A stretch of 64,000 bases of DNA from positions 1,736,001 to 1,800,000 of the forward strand of contig CP005974.1 of the NCBI GenBank assembly GCA_000940995.1, written 5' to 3'. The notes below the pieces were generated by a model. The model had not been told where the DNA came from. It saw only the letters and a list, made by a program, of their open reading frames with translations, and ran no database searches. The position numbers and the translations under genes were made by a program. Shown here piece after piece: positions 53,843-63,217 of the stretch. How positions within the stretch are numbered: the stretch's first letter is position 1; each line of letters starts with the position of its first letter. This DNA is from Photobacterium gaetbulicola Gung47 (lineage in GTDB: Bacteria > Pseudomonadota > Gammaproteobacteria > Enterobacterales > Vibrionaceae).

Positions 53843-55930
53843 TTACTTCTTAGCTTCGCGCTCTTTAACTTCTGCGATTACCTGCTCAGCAACGTTTGCT
53901 GGACATGGTGCGTAGTGTGCGAACTCCATAGAGAACTGACCACGGCCAGAAGTCATAGTACGTAGGTGACCGATGTAGCCGAACATTTCTGATAGAGGAA
54001 CGTCTGCTTTAATACGAACACCAGTAGTACCAGCTTGCTGATCTTTGATCATGCCGCGACGACGGTTAAGGTCACCGATTACGTCACCAACGTGGTCTTC
54101 TGGAGTGAACACGTCAACGTGCATGATTGGCTCAAGAAGCTGAGCACCAGCTTTAGGCATAGACTGACGGAATGCACCTTTCGCTGCGATTTCGAATGCT
54201 ACTGCTGATGAGTCAACTGCGTGGAAGCCACCGTCGAATAGCTCAACTTCAACGTCAAGAACTGGGAAGCCAGCTAGGACACCGTTGTCCATCATGCCTT
54301 CGAAGCCTTTCTCAACTGCAGGCCAGAATTCCTTAGGAACGTTACCGCCAACAACAGTTGAAGTGAACTTGAAGCCAGAACCAACTTCACCTGGCTTGAT
54401 ACGGTAGTCAATCTTACCGAACTGACCAGAACCACCAGACTGCTTCTTGTGCGTGTAGCTATCTTCAATTGCTTGAGTGATAGTTTCACGGTAAGCAACC
54501 TGTGGCTGACCAACGATTAGGTCTACGCCGTAAGTACGCTTAAGAATGTCAACCTTGATGTCTAGGTGAAGTTCACCCATACCTTTAAGGATGGTTTCGC
54601 CAGTTTCTTCGTCAGTCTCAACCTGGAATGATGGATCTTCTGCAACCATCTTACCGATAGCGATACCCATCTTCTCAGAACCGCCTTTGTCTTTAGGCGT
54701 TACTGCGATAGAGATTACTGGAGTTGGGAAGATCATTGGCTCAAGAGTACACTCGTGCTTAACATCACATAGAGTGTGACCAGTTTGAACGTTCTTCATA
54801 CCAACAACAGCGATGATGTCACCAGCTTGTGCTTCAGTAAGCTCGTTACGCTCATCTGCCTGCATCTCAACCATACGGCCGATACGCTCAGTTTTACCTG
54901 TTGCAGAGTTAAGGATTGTGTCACCTTTCTTCATCTTACCAGAGTAGATACGGATGAAGGTTAGGGCACCGAAACGGTCGTCCATGATCTTGAACGCAAG
55001 AGCACGTAGAGGTTCGTTTTCATCAACAGTTGCAACTTCGCCAGTAGGCTCACCAGTTTCTGGATCTGTTAGCGGCTGAGGATCTACTTCTGTTGGAGCA
55101 GGTAGGTAGTCAACAACTGCGTCTAGTACTAGCTGCATACCTTTGTTCTTGAACGCAGAACCACAGAAAGTAGGGAAGAACGCGATGTCACGAGTACCTT
55201 TACGGATACAACGCTTGATGTCTTCGATAGAAGGCTCTTCACCTTCCATGTAAGCTTCCATTAGGTCATCGTCCTGCTCAACAGCAGTTTCGATTAGCTC
55301 TTCACGGTAAGCTTCAACGTCGTCTACCATGTCAGCAGGAACGTCTTGGATTTCGTAGTTTTCTGGAAGGCCAGTTTCGTCCCAAACGTAAGCTTTACGG
55401 CTTAGTAGGTCAACAACACCAACGAAGTCGTCTTCACGACCGATAGGAAGAACCATTACTAGCGGAGTAGCGCCAAGTACGTTCTTAACCTGATCAACAA
55501 CGTTGAAGAAGTCAGCACCCATACGGTCTAGTTTGTTTACGAAGATCAGACGAGATACTTCTGATTCGTTCGCGTAACGCCAGTTAGTTTCTGACTGAGG
55601 CTCAACACCACCAGAACCACAGAATACACCGATACCACCGTCAAGAACTTTAAGAGAACGGTATACTTCAACTGTGAAGTCAACGTGTCCAGGAGTATCG
55701 ATAACGTTTAGGCGGTGGTCGTTCCAGAAACAGCTAACTGCTGCAGACTGGATTGTAATACCACGCTCAGCTTCCTGCTCCATGAAGTCAGTAGTTGATT
55801 CGCCGTCGTGTACTTCACCAGTTTTGTGGATCTGGCCAGTAAGCTTAAGGATACGCTCAGTAGTAGTGGTTTTACCCGCATCAACGTGCGCGAAAATACC
55901 AATGTTTCTGTATTTAGATAAATCTGCCAT
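53843..55930 (-). CDS. fusA: Elongation factor G, stand-alone second-type copy
   Basis: The 695-residue GTPase has all EF-G parts: G1 AHVDAGKTTTTER, G3 DTPGHVDF, G4 NKLDRMGAD, domain II (about 310-400), domain III, domain IV with the tip motif SGGSGQFGKIDYRI and C-terminal GYIGHLRTMTSGRGQF. It is not beside rpsL-rpsG-tufA, where the primary fusA lies, so it is probably the second EF-G known from Vibrio and Shewanella. Codon choice is strongly biased, as for highly expressed genes, more so than its neighbours. Whether it serves translocation, recycling or a stress form cannot be read here. Confidence 0.93.
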   Translation of the reverse strand: MADLSKYRNIGIFAHVDAGKTTTTERILKLTGQIHKTGEVHDGESTTDFMEQEAERGITIQSAAVSCFWNDHRLNVIDTPGHVDFTVEVYRSLKVLDGGIGVFCGSGGVEPQSETNWRYANESEVSRLIFVNKLDRMGADFFNVVDQVKNVLGATPLVMVLPIGREDDFVGVVDLLSRKAYVWDETGLPENYEIQDVPADMVDDVEAYREELIETAVEQDDDLMEAYMEGEEPSIEDIKRCIRKGTRDIAFFPTFCGSAFKNKGMQLVLDAVVDYLPAPTEVDPQPLTDPETGEPTGEVATVDENEPLRALAFKIMDDRFGALTFIRIYSGKMKKGDTILNSATGKTERIGRMVEMQADERNELTEAQAGDIIAVVGMKNVQTGHTLCDVKHECTLEPMIFPTPVISIAVTPKDKGGSEKMGIAIGKMVAEDPSFQVETDEETGETILKGMGELHLDIKVDILKRTYGVDLIVGQPQVAYRETITQAIEDSYTHKKQSGGSGQFGKIDYRIKPGEVGSGFKFTSTVVGGNVPKEFWPAVEKGFEGMMDNGVLAGFPVLDVEVELFDGGFHAVDSSAVAFEIAAKGAFRQSMPKAGAQLLEPIMHVDVFTPEDHVGDVIGDLNRRRGMIKDQQAGTTGVRIKADVPLSEMFGYIGHLRTMTSGRGQFSMEFAHYAPCPANVAEQVIAEVKEREAKK

Positions 55931-56327
55931 TGTTTTTCTCTATAAACAATTAGTGTCACTATTCGGTGGGGGAGTATATCACTGATTCCAGCAAACATTA
56001 CATAGCTCATTTAAGATAAAATGAACATTTGCTTGTTTTTGCTCCGTCTTTTCAGGATTTCTGGCGCAAACGCTCAATAAACCCACAAGAGTTGGCTCTT
56101 ATAACACAATCTGTTTCTACAAACACTGTCAAATTGCGCTTTGAACAGTGATCTAAGAGACCGTCATCATGGTTTTTCACCTAGTCATTGTCCACAGGTG
56201 ATGAACGTTGTTGCTACCAAGACGGCAGCGCTCAGGCCGCCAAATCCGCTTAATTCTAGTCTCAATCGCTAAAAGCTACCAGTGGCCTAGGGTAAATACC
56301 CGCGGAATCGGGCACCGAACCACTGGC
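55931..56327. other. Intergenic region upstream of EF-G; no gene seen
   Basis: About 397 bases. A minus-strand TATACT at 55978-55973 could be the EF-G -10, giving a leader of about 35-40 bases; the -35 is weak. The rest shows no gene or RNA. Confidence 0.4.
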
Positions 56328-56660
56328 CTATGGTTGCTCGCCGAAGTAGGTGGCAATGTCTGCGAGATCTTGCTCGTTGAGAACGGACAGTTGCTGTTTC
56401 ATCATGTCGCCATAACTCCCTGAGCGCTCGCCGTTTTGGTAGGCTTGCATCGCCCGGTACAGGTACAGGGGCGACTGGTTGTTGATGTGCGGGTAGCCCT
56501 CTTTTTGTGCAACTCCATTTTGTCCATGGCAGAACTGGCAGGTAAACGATTTGACCTTACCGGCATCGCTGTCACCTTGGGGCATGGTGTTTGACCATGC
56601 CGCAGAAATAGTAAGTGGGTTCAGTATATAAAGGAGGGAAAATAGGAGAGTTCGTTTCAT
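56328..56660 (-). CDS. Periplasmic class I cytochrome c
   Basis: The 110-residue protein from the ATG at 56660 has a signal peptide (about 1-21) and a single haem c motif CQFCH, with the distal methionine probably in DMMKQQ near residue 86. It resembles cytochrome c553/c4-half-type electron carriers. Partner oxidase or reductase is not evident nearby. Confidence 0.88.
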   Translation of the reverse strand: MKRTLLFSLLYILNPLTISAAWSNTMPQGDSDAGKVKSFTCQFCHGQNGVAQKEGYPHINNQSPLYLYRAMQAYQNGERSGSYGDMMKQQLSVLNEQDLADIATYFGEQP

Positions 56661-56843
56661 AATTCGTATTCTTTTGTTTTGTATGACCACAAAATAATGC
56701 TATTGGCACTTGTAAGCAATCAACAGGTTACACCTGCTTACTAAAAACTAGCGTTCGAGCCGAGAATGAAATGGGTGGGATAATTTTGACCATCAGAGAT
56801 TCATTTTCCATACTCAAATCAAGGGCAAAGGGAGAAAGGCTTT

Positions 56844-57386
56844 ATGAAAGGGATTATTTTTACTGAGTTTCTAGATATTGTCGAAAGCCGTTTTGGTCTC
56901 GATGTTTGCCAGCAGATGCTTGATGATGCCGGCGTTGATGGAGCATACACTGCGGTTGGAAGTTATGATCACCGTGTTTTGGTAAAGATGATCGTTTGCC
57001 TGAGCAAGATCACTGGTGTCTCCCCGGAAGTGTTGCAAGAAGCCTATGGTGAGGCATTGTTTACCCGCCTGTTGAGCTCCTTTCCCCTGGACAATGGCGA
57101 AAAGCCCAACAGCACCTTTAGCTTCATTGAGCGTGTTGAGCGCCATATCCATACCGAAGTGAAGAAGCTCTACGCCAATGCGAACCCACCCCAGTTTGAC
57201 TTTATCTCACAAACTTCCGCCCTGATGATCCTTGATTACATATCGGCACGCTGCTTGTCACATGTTTGCCTGGGTTTGATCCGTGGTTGTGTTAAGCATT
57301 TCAACGAAGATATGGCAATCAGTATGGAGCCTGTCAACCAAGATCAGAGCCATGTACGATTTACGCTGAAATTAAATGCGGGGTAA
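56844..57386 (+). CDS. H-NOX nitric oxide sensor
   Basis: The 180-residue haem protein binds NO and controls a partner kinase. It starts MKGIIFTEFLDIVE, has the proximal haem histidine H103 in IHTEVKKLYANANPP, and the YxSxR haem-propionate motif in LDYISARCLSH (Y132, S134, R136). It lacks the distal tyrosine region typical of oxygen binders as far as visible, which fits an NO sensor. It is followed by a hybrid kinase gene after two bases, as for the H-NOX/HahK (HqsK) pairs in vibrios, where NO affects biofilm and quorum sensing. Confidence 0.93.
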   Translation: MKGIIFTEFLDIVESRFGLDVCQQMLDDAGVDGAYTAVGSYDHRVLVKMIVCLSKITGVSPEVLQEAYGEALFTRLLSSFPLDNGEKPNSTFSFIERVERHIHTEVKKLYANANPPQFDFISQTSALMILDYISARCLSHVCLGLIRGCVKHFNEDMAISMEPVNQDQSHVRFTLKLNAG

Positions 57387-57388
57387 CA

Positions 57389-59137
57389 ATGGGCCTTGAA
57401 CGCATGGATCTGGAACGCCAAGTTGCTCTGATGCAGAAGAAAATTGACCGGGAGCGCGACGCCAGGAAAATGGCTGAAATGCTGTTGGAGTCGAAAAGCC
57501 TTGAACTCTATCAGGCCAAGCAGCTGATTGAGCAGAACCTCGCGCAGGTGCGGGATAAGCTTGCCAGTGGGTCGGAGTTTTTATCCTACCAGCATAAGAT
57601 GGATAACTTGTTGCTGAGTATTGGCCACACGCTGCTGAAATACCCACCATCGACTCTGATCATAAAAGATTTGCTTGATGCGCTGATCAACAGTCGAGTA
57701 GTGAGTGCTTGCGCAGTAAATTTCAGTTGCGACTCGACACCGGCGCTGAATATTGCCTATTTTTCCGGTATTGATAATACGATTGTCCCGCCGGATACAT
57801 TGGTGTCTAGAGAGGAGTGCTGGGACGAGTCACAGCAGTTATATTGGCTCTCACTCGGCAACTCGGCAGTAAAGGGGTATTTTGTCACCCGCATCGGTAA
57901 GACGAGGGAGTGGCATATGACAGTTCGTAAGCATATGAACTTGATAGGTGAAATGCTGCGCGCGTCCATTGATCGACAGCTAAAGCTCGAGGAGGCGATT
58001 CGAGCGAGGAAATCAGCCGAGGAGTCGGAGAAGTTGACTCGTGATTTTCTGGCAATGATAAACCATGAACTACGAACACCTCTCAATGGCTTGTTGGGAA
58101 CGGCTGAGCTGCTATCTGATACCGAGCTTGATAATCATCAGAATAGCTTGCTTAAGACTTTAAATCATTCCGGGGAATTGCTGCGGGCAATCATTAATAA
58201 TCTGCTCGATTACAGTAAGATCAACGCTGGGATGATGGAGTTGGCCATCAAACCCTTCGATTGCCGGTTGATGGCCAACGTGCTTAATGACATCTTCCTC
58301 CAACCCGCCAGGGAAAAACAGCTAAATTTTTCGATTCACTTCGTGCCAAATTCGCCGCAATGGCTGATGGGCGATGAAGATCGGATAAAGCAAATCTTCG
58401 TCAATCTTATAGGTAATGCCATTAAGTTTACGGAGAAAGGCTTTGTATCCGTGACCATAGGGTGGCATGACGAAGCGCTACAGTTTGTAGTCTCTGATTC
58501 TGGCTGCGGTATTGCTAAAGAACAAATAGCCAGCCTATTTCAGCCATTTAAACAAGCGGATAATTCAAGTAAGCGTCAACACGAGGGGACGGGGTTGGGC
58601 TTGGCGATTTGTGGCAAGTTGGCTGAGCAGATGAAAGGCCGGATAGAAATAGAGAGTACAGCGGGGCAAGGGAGTATTTTTACGGTCACGCTTCCCTTGG
58701 ACGTTAATCCGTCAGCGGTTATCAAGAACGACGTTTTGCGAAACAAAACCCTTCCCATTAGTGATTTGACTATTTTGGTGGTGGAGGATCTGAAAACCAA
58801 TCAGATGATCATCAAGCTGATGCTGGCTAAATTTGGCATCACCCCTGTTATTGTCAGCAATGGCGAAAAGGCGCTGGGTATTTTGAAGTCGCAAGACTTC
58901 GATATCGTTTTTATGGATTGCCGGATGCCAATTCTTGACGGTTTTGCCACGACAAAATGGCTACGCAGTGAAGGTTACAGCAAGCCGATCATCGCTTTGA
59001 CCGCGGGGACAACTAAAGCGGAGCGGGAAGATTGTTTTAGTGCCGGGATGGACGATATTCTTTCCAAGCCTTATCAGAGCGTGGAATTGCGGGAAATGAT
59101 TGAAAAATGGGGAGCCGGAGCAGGCTCCCTGGGATAA
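57389..59137 (+). CDS. H-NOX-associated hybrid histidine kinase
   Basis: The 582-residue soluble protein has an N-terminal coiled coil (about 5-60), a GAF-like sensor region (about 70-195), a HisKA domain with H226 in FLAMINHELRTPLNG, an HATPase domain (N343; SDSGCGI; GTGLGLAI) and a receiver domain (about 460-575) with D510 in IVFMDCRMP. No membrane helix is present, which fits regulation by cytosolic H-NOX. It probably passes phosphate through an Hpt protein encoded elsewhere. It resembles HahK/HqsK by context and layout. Confidence 0.92.
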   Translation: MGLERMDLERQVALMQKKIDRERDARKMAEMLLESKSLELYQAKQLIEQNLAQVRDKLASGSEFLSYQHKMDNLLLSIGHTLLKYPPSTLIIKDLLDALINSRVVSACAVNFSCDSTPALNIAYFSGIDNTIVPPDTLVSREECWDESQQLYWLSLGNSAVKGYFVTRIGKTREWHMTVRKHMNLIGEMLRASIDRQLKLEEAIRARKSAEESEKLTRDFLAMINHELRTPLNGLLGTAELLSDTELDNHQNSLLKTLNHSGELLRAIINNLLDYSKINAGMMELAIKPFDCRLMANVLNDIFLQPAREKQLNFSIHFVPNSPQWLMGDEDRIKQIFVNLIGNAIKFTEKGFVSVTIGWHDEALQFVVSDSGCGIAKEQIASLFQPFKQADNSSKRQHEGTGLGLAICGKLAEQMKGRIEIESTAGQGSIFTVTLPLDVNPSAVIKNDVLRNKTLPISDLTILVVEDLKTNQMIIKLMLAKFGITPVIVSNGEKALGILKSQDFDIVFMDCRMPILDGFATTKWLRSEGYSKPIIALTAGTTKAEREDCFSAGMDDILSKPYQSVELREMIEKWGAGAGSLG

Positions 59138-59158
59138 TGCTATGCGCCTAGGCTGGCG

Positions 59159-59614
59159 TTAGTGGTTAGAAAAACCTTCACCTTTGGCCATGCGGTCATA
59201 CAGGATCACATTGACCGCCGCCGCGAGGTTCATACAGCCATTAGTTGGTACATAGATGGTTTCGCGACAGAAATTGGTAATGTCTTTTTTCAATGTACCA
59301 TCTTCAGGGCCGAAGATATAAAAAGCCCGCTTCGGGTGCTTGTATTCCGGCAGCGGCTTGGCTCCCTCAACCAAATCAACGGCAACCGGTATGCAGTCGT
59401 GCGGGATGATATCTTTTAGGTTCTGGACGCCAATCAGCGGAATATCGCGAATGGTATTTTTGGTGTCAGTACAAAATTTCTTAGCAAGGTCATAACGCGT
59501 GCCTGTGTAGAACACACTATTAACGCCATAGCAGCCAGCGGCCCGCATGACAGAACCAACGTTTTCAGGGGTTTTGGGGTTGAATAGCCCAACACAGGCG
59601 TAACCTTTGCTCAT
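59159..59614 (-). CDS. SpoU-family RNA methyltransferase
   Basis: The 151-residue protein is a SPOUT/TrmH-type SAM-dependent RNA 2'-O-methylase without N-terminal extension. The three family motifs are visible: NPKTPENVGSVMRAA (motif 1), FGPEDGTL (motif 2) and PTNGCMNLAAAVNVILYDR (motif 3, knotted SAM site). Target RNA is not known; it differs from the TrmL family by sequence context. It converges with the kinase gene, 21 bases apart. Confidence 0.9.
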   Translation of the reverse strand: MSKGYACVGLFNPKTPENVGSVMRAAGCYGVNSVFYTGTRYDLAKKFCTDTKNTIRDIPLIGVQNLKDIIPHDCIPVAVDLVEGAKPLPEYKHPKRAFYIFGPEDGTLKKDITNFCRETIYVPTNGCMNLAAAVNVILYDRMAKGEGFSNH

Positions 59615-59735
59615 AATTTGTATCTTTCCGGAAATTTACAACAGCGCGAGATTATACGAAATCTCGCGAAAAATGGCAGGGATACCCAGCAATTCTTGCA
59701 TCGCCGAGCACCTTGTCGTTATCTGGCGGTATGCC

Positions 59736-60068
59736 TTAGCCGCAGCATTTTTTGTATTTCTTACCGCTTCCGCATGAGCACGGGTCATTACGGTTGGGTG
59801 TTTTATCAAACACGGTGGTTTTCGGCTTGTTGATCAGCGTTTCCAGCTCGACTAGATTTTCCTCAGTCTCGTTGTTGACCGTAATGGTGGCAACAATTTG
59901 GTGCTGTTCCAGCAGGGCTTCCACTTCGGCTTTTTTCTCATCGCTGTTCACAACAAGTTGCAGCGGGTTGATTTCAGTTCCCAGCTTTTTGGCCTGCTTG
60001 GTATTGAAGCCGTAGCTCTCGTGCTTCGGTTTTTTCTCAATGCGGCCTTTATAGAAGAACTTAGACAT
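59736..60068 (-). CDS. SEC-C motif protein, PBPRA1643 type
   Basis: The 110-residue protein ends with a SEC-C zinc-binding motif (DPCSCGSGKKYKKCCG) and begins MSKFFYKGRIEKKPKHESYG. It fits a small family named after Photobacterium profundum PBPRA1643. Function is unknown; SEC-C motifs bind zinc and contact SecB or ribosomes in other proteins. It follows the next gene on this strand by a long gap and is probably transcribed alone. Confidence 0.88.
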   Translation of the reverse strand: MSKFFYKGRIEKKPKHESYGFNTKQAKKLGTEINPLQLVVNSDEKKAEVEALLEQHQIVATITVNNETEENLVELETLINKPKTTVFDKTPNRNDPCSCGSGKKYKKCCG

Positions 60069-60314
60069 ATGGTGTTCCTAACGTGCGAAATGGTGATGAG
60101 ATTAAGGTCGGTAAACCTGAAAACCGGCGATATTAACGGCTTCAATAGCTTGTCGCAAGTGATCACAGCTTTTCACATTGCCTATTGAGTGGTTGTTCAT
60201 TTCTCATTAGTGTCCTATCGTAAACATATACAATAAAATAAACTTATCTAATTCAAAGAGTAAGATGGCGTCAGCGGGCGCTGTTTGAAGACAGGTTTTT
60301 GCATGGAGGCCCAG

Positions 60315-62129
60315 ATGTACAGATGCGTCTCATCGCTGTTGGTTGCGATGGCTATAGCTGGTTCGGTATCGGCGAATGAGGTGATTGAAAGCCGCTCTCT
60401 GGTGGGGTTTGGCAGTGCCAAGTATCCTGCTGACTTTTCCCATTTTGATTATGTCAATCCCGAGGCTCCGAAAGGCGGGCAGGTGACCTATGCCCAGGTG
60501 GGCACTTTTGACAGTTTTAACCGTTATGCGTCCCGAGGGGTCTCGGCGGCAGGCAGCGAAGCGATATACGATACCTTGTTTGTGTCGTCGGAAGATGAAA
60601 TAGACAGCTATTATCCGCTCATCGCTGAAAAGGTTCGCTATCCGGAAGATTATGCGTGGATGGAAGTGGATATTAACCCCAACGCCAAGTTCCATGATGG
60701 CCAGCCGATTACGGCTGCTGATGTTGCCTTTACCTTTGATAAATTCATGAAAGAAGGGGTGGCGCAGTACCGGGTCTATTTCAAGGATGTGAAGTCGGTG
60801 ACGGCCAAGTCGGAGCACACCGCCCGGATAGAAATGGTAAAGCCCAACCGCGAGGTGTTGTTGGCCTTGGTACAGGGAATGAATGTGTTGCCGGAACATT
60901 TTTGGCGTGACAAGAACCTCAGCGAGCCGCTCAATACCCCGCCAATTGGCAGTAGCGCCTATCAGATCTCGGATTATAAGCCCGGCCAAAGCGTGACCTA
61001 CTCGCTGGTAAAGGATTACTGGGCCAAAGATTTGCCGGTCAATGTAGGCAGGCATAATTTTGGCACCATCAAGTATGACTACTACCGGGATGAAACAGTG
61101 ACCCTCGAGGCGTTCAAAGCCGGTGAGTACGATATTCGCGAAGAGAACGTGGCCAAGTTCTGGGCCACCATGTACCAGGGGGCGAATTTCGATAAAGGCT
61201 ACATTGTAAAAGAAGAGATCCCGCATCAGATCCCGCAGTCGATGCAGGCTTTTGTGTTCAATACCGAGCGCAGTTATTTCAGCGATGCCAAAGTGCGTGA
61301 AGCCCTTTCTTACGCCATGGACTTCGAGTGGATGAACAAAAGCCTGTTCTATAACCAGTACACCCGGACCCGCAGCTATTTCCAAAACACCGACTACGAG
61401 GCCAAGGGATTGCCATCGGAAGCCGAAGTTGCCGTTTTGGCTCCCGTAAAAGACAAGGTGCCTGCTAGGGTATTTACTGAAGAGTACCAACCTCCGAAGT
61501 CTGATGGTTCCGGTCGGATCCGGGTTCAGCTTCGCAAAGCCCTGGCCTTGATGAAAGAAGCGGGCTGGGAAGTACAGAACAAGGTCATGACCAATGTCGA
61601 GACCGGCGAAGCCTTTAGCTTTGAACTGCTGATGTATAGCCCGACCACCGAGCGTCTGGCGATCCCGCTGCAGAGGAACCTCAAGTTACTCGGCATAGAT
61701 ATGCGCTTGCGCACCGTGGATACCACACAGTACATCAAGCGTCTGAGAGACCGGGATTTTGATATGGTGTCTGCTGGGTATGGGGCCAATCCGTATCCGA
61801 GTCCGAATCTGATGATTGCCTGGAACAGTAATTTTATTGACAGCACCTACAACACGGCAGGGGTAAAAGACCCTGCCATTGATTACCTGACCGAGCAAAT
61901 CGCCGAAAACCAGGAAAATCCGGACAAGTTGCTCAGCCTTGGCCGGGCGCTTGACCGGGTGTTGCAGTGGAATTTCTATGTGATCCCGCAATGGCATATC
62001 AGCATGTTCCGGGTAGCGAGCTGGGACAAGTTTTCCCGTCCGCCGCTGCGGCCAAAATATACCCTGGGCCAGGATACCTGGTGGATTGACAGTGAAAAGG
62101 CAGCCAAGTTGCCTGAGAAGCGGCGGTAA
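60315..62129 (+). CDS. yejA: Peptide ABC transporter substrate-binding protein YejA
   Basis: The 604-residue periplasmic protein belongs to solute-binding family 5. It has a signal peptide (MYRCVSSLLVAMAIAGSVSA) and the YejA-type N-terminus (GFGSAKYPADFSHFDYVNP). YejA binds oligopeptides, including microcin-type peptides, for import. The ATG at 60315 has a GGAGG site; an earlier ATG at 60303 lies on that site and is less likely. First gene of yejABE. Confidence 0.93.
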   Translation: MYRCVSSLLVAMAIAGSVSANEVIESRSLVGFGSAKYPADFSHFDYVNPEAPKGGQVTYAQVGTFDSFNRYASRGVSAAGSEAIYDTLFVSSEDEIDSYYPLIAEKVRYPEDYAWMEVDINPNAKFHDGQPITAADVAFTFDKFMKEGVAQYRVYFKDVKSVTAKSEHTARIEMVKPNREVLLALVQGMNVLPEHFWRDKNLSEPLNTPPIGSSAYQISDYKPGQSVTYSLVKDYWAKDLPVNVGRHNFGTIKYDYYRDETVTLEAFKAGEYDIREENVAKFWATMYQGANFDKGYIVKEEIPHQIPQSMQAFVFNTERSYFSDAKVREALSYAMDFEWMNKSLFYNQYTRTRSYFQNTDYEAKGLPSEAEVAVLAPVKDKVPARVFTEEYQPPKSDGSGRIRVQLRKALALMKEAGWEVQNKVMTNVETGEAFSFELLMYSPTTERLAIPLQRNLKLLGIDMRLRTVDTTQYIKRLRDRDFDMVSAGYGANPYPSPNLMIAWNSNFIDSTYNTAGVKDPAIDYLTEQIAENQENPDKLLSLGRALDRVLQWNFYVIPQWHISMFRVASWDKFSRPPLRPKYTLGQDTWWIDSEKAAKLPEKRR

Positions 62130-62131
62130 CC

Positions 62132-63217
62132 ATGTCAGCATATATTATTCGGCGTTTGTTGTTGGTGATCCCCACCTTGTGGGCCATCATCACCATCAAC
62201 TTCTTTGTCATTCAGATTGCCCCAGGCGGCCCGGTGGAGCAGGCGGTGGCCCAGCTTGAAGGCCACAGCTCGGGGATCATGGAGCGCTTTACGGGCGGAG
62301 GGCAGGAGGTCGGCTCGCTGGAGCCGTCCGAGAATGGTTCGGGTTACCGGGGATCGCGCGGTCTGGATCCCGAAGTGGTCGAGGCGATCAAAAAACAGTT
62401 TGGTTTCGACAAGCCGCTGCTTGAGCGGTATGTCGATATGCTCAAGGATTATGCGACCTTTAACTTCGGCGAGAGCCTGTTCAAAGGCGGCAATGTCATT
62501 GATTTGATTATCGACCGCTTGCCGGTATCCATTTCGCTCGGGTTGTGGAGTACCCTGATCATTTACCTGGTGTCTATTCCGTTAGGGATAGCCAAGGCCA
62601 TCAAGCATGGCTCGCGGTTTGATGTCTGGAGTAGCGCGGTGGTCATCGTGGGGTATGCGATCCCGGGGTTCCTGTTCGCGATTTTGCTGATTATCTTTTT
62701 TGCCAGCGGCAACTATTTCAGTTGGTTCCCGCTGCGCGGCTTAGTGTCATCGAACTTTGAACAGTTGAACTGGTACCAGCAAATTATCGATTATTTTTGG
62801 CATTTGACATTGCCGATTCTGGCCATGGTGATCGGCGGGTTTGCCACCTTGACCATGCTGACCAAAAACTCCTTTCTCGATGAAATCAACAAGCAGTACG
62901 TGGTCACCGCCCGCGCCAAGGGGCTGGATGAGCGCAGTATCCTCTACCGCCATGTTTTCCGAAATGCCATGCTGATCATCATCGCAGGGTTTCCGGCGGC
63001 GTTTATCAGTATTTTCTTCACCGGCGCGATGCTGATTGAGGTTATGTTCTCGTTGGAAGGGATAGGACTGCTTGGGTTCGAGTCGACCATACAGCGGGAT
63101 TACCCGGTGGTATTTAGCTCTTTGTATATCATGACGCTACTAGGGCTTTTGCTGAACATTATTTCGGATATCACCTACACACTGGTTGATCCACGGATAG
63201 ATTTTGAGGCACGTTAG
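62132..63217 (+). CDS. yejB: Peptide ABC transporter permease YejB
   Basis: The 361-residue inner-membrane permease is of the DppB/OppB type with about six helices. It has the family-specific periplasmic insertion after helix 1 (about 50-85, GSLEPSENGSGYRGSRGLDP) and the ATPase-docking loop TARAKGLDERSILYRHVFRN. It starts 2 bases after yejA and overlaps yejE by one base. Confidence 0.94.
   Translation: MSAYIIRRLLLVIPTLWAIITINFFVIQIAPGGPVEQAVAQLEGHSSGIMERFTGGGQEVGSLEPSENGSGYRGSRGLDPEVVEAIKKQFGFDKPLLERYVDMLKDYATFNFGESLFKGGNVIDLIIDRLPVSISLGLWSTLIIYLVSIPLGIAKAIKHGSRFDVWSSAVVIVGYAIPGFLFAILLIIFFASGNYFSWFPLRGLVSSNFEQLNWYQQIIDYFWHLTLPILAMVIGGFATLTMLTKNSFLDEINKQYVVTARAKGLDERSILYRHVFRNAMLIIIAGFPAAFISIFFTGAMLIEVMFSLEGIGLLGFESTIQRDYPVVFSSLYIMTLLGLLLNIISDITYTLVDPRIDFEAR

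Noticed and set aside
60330..61490. 386-codon open frame on the minus strand
   Set aside because: It lies antisense inside yejA, has no ribosome site or recognisable domain, and follows from the codon pattern of yejA.
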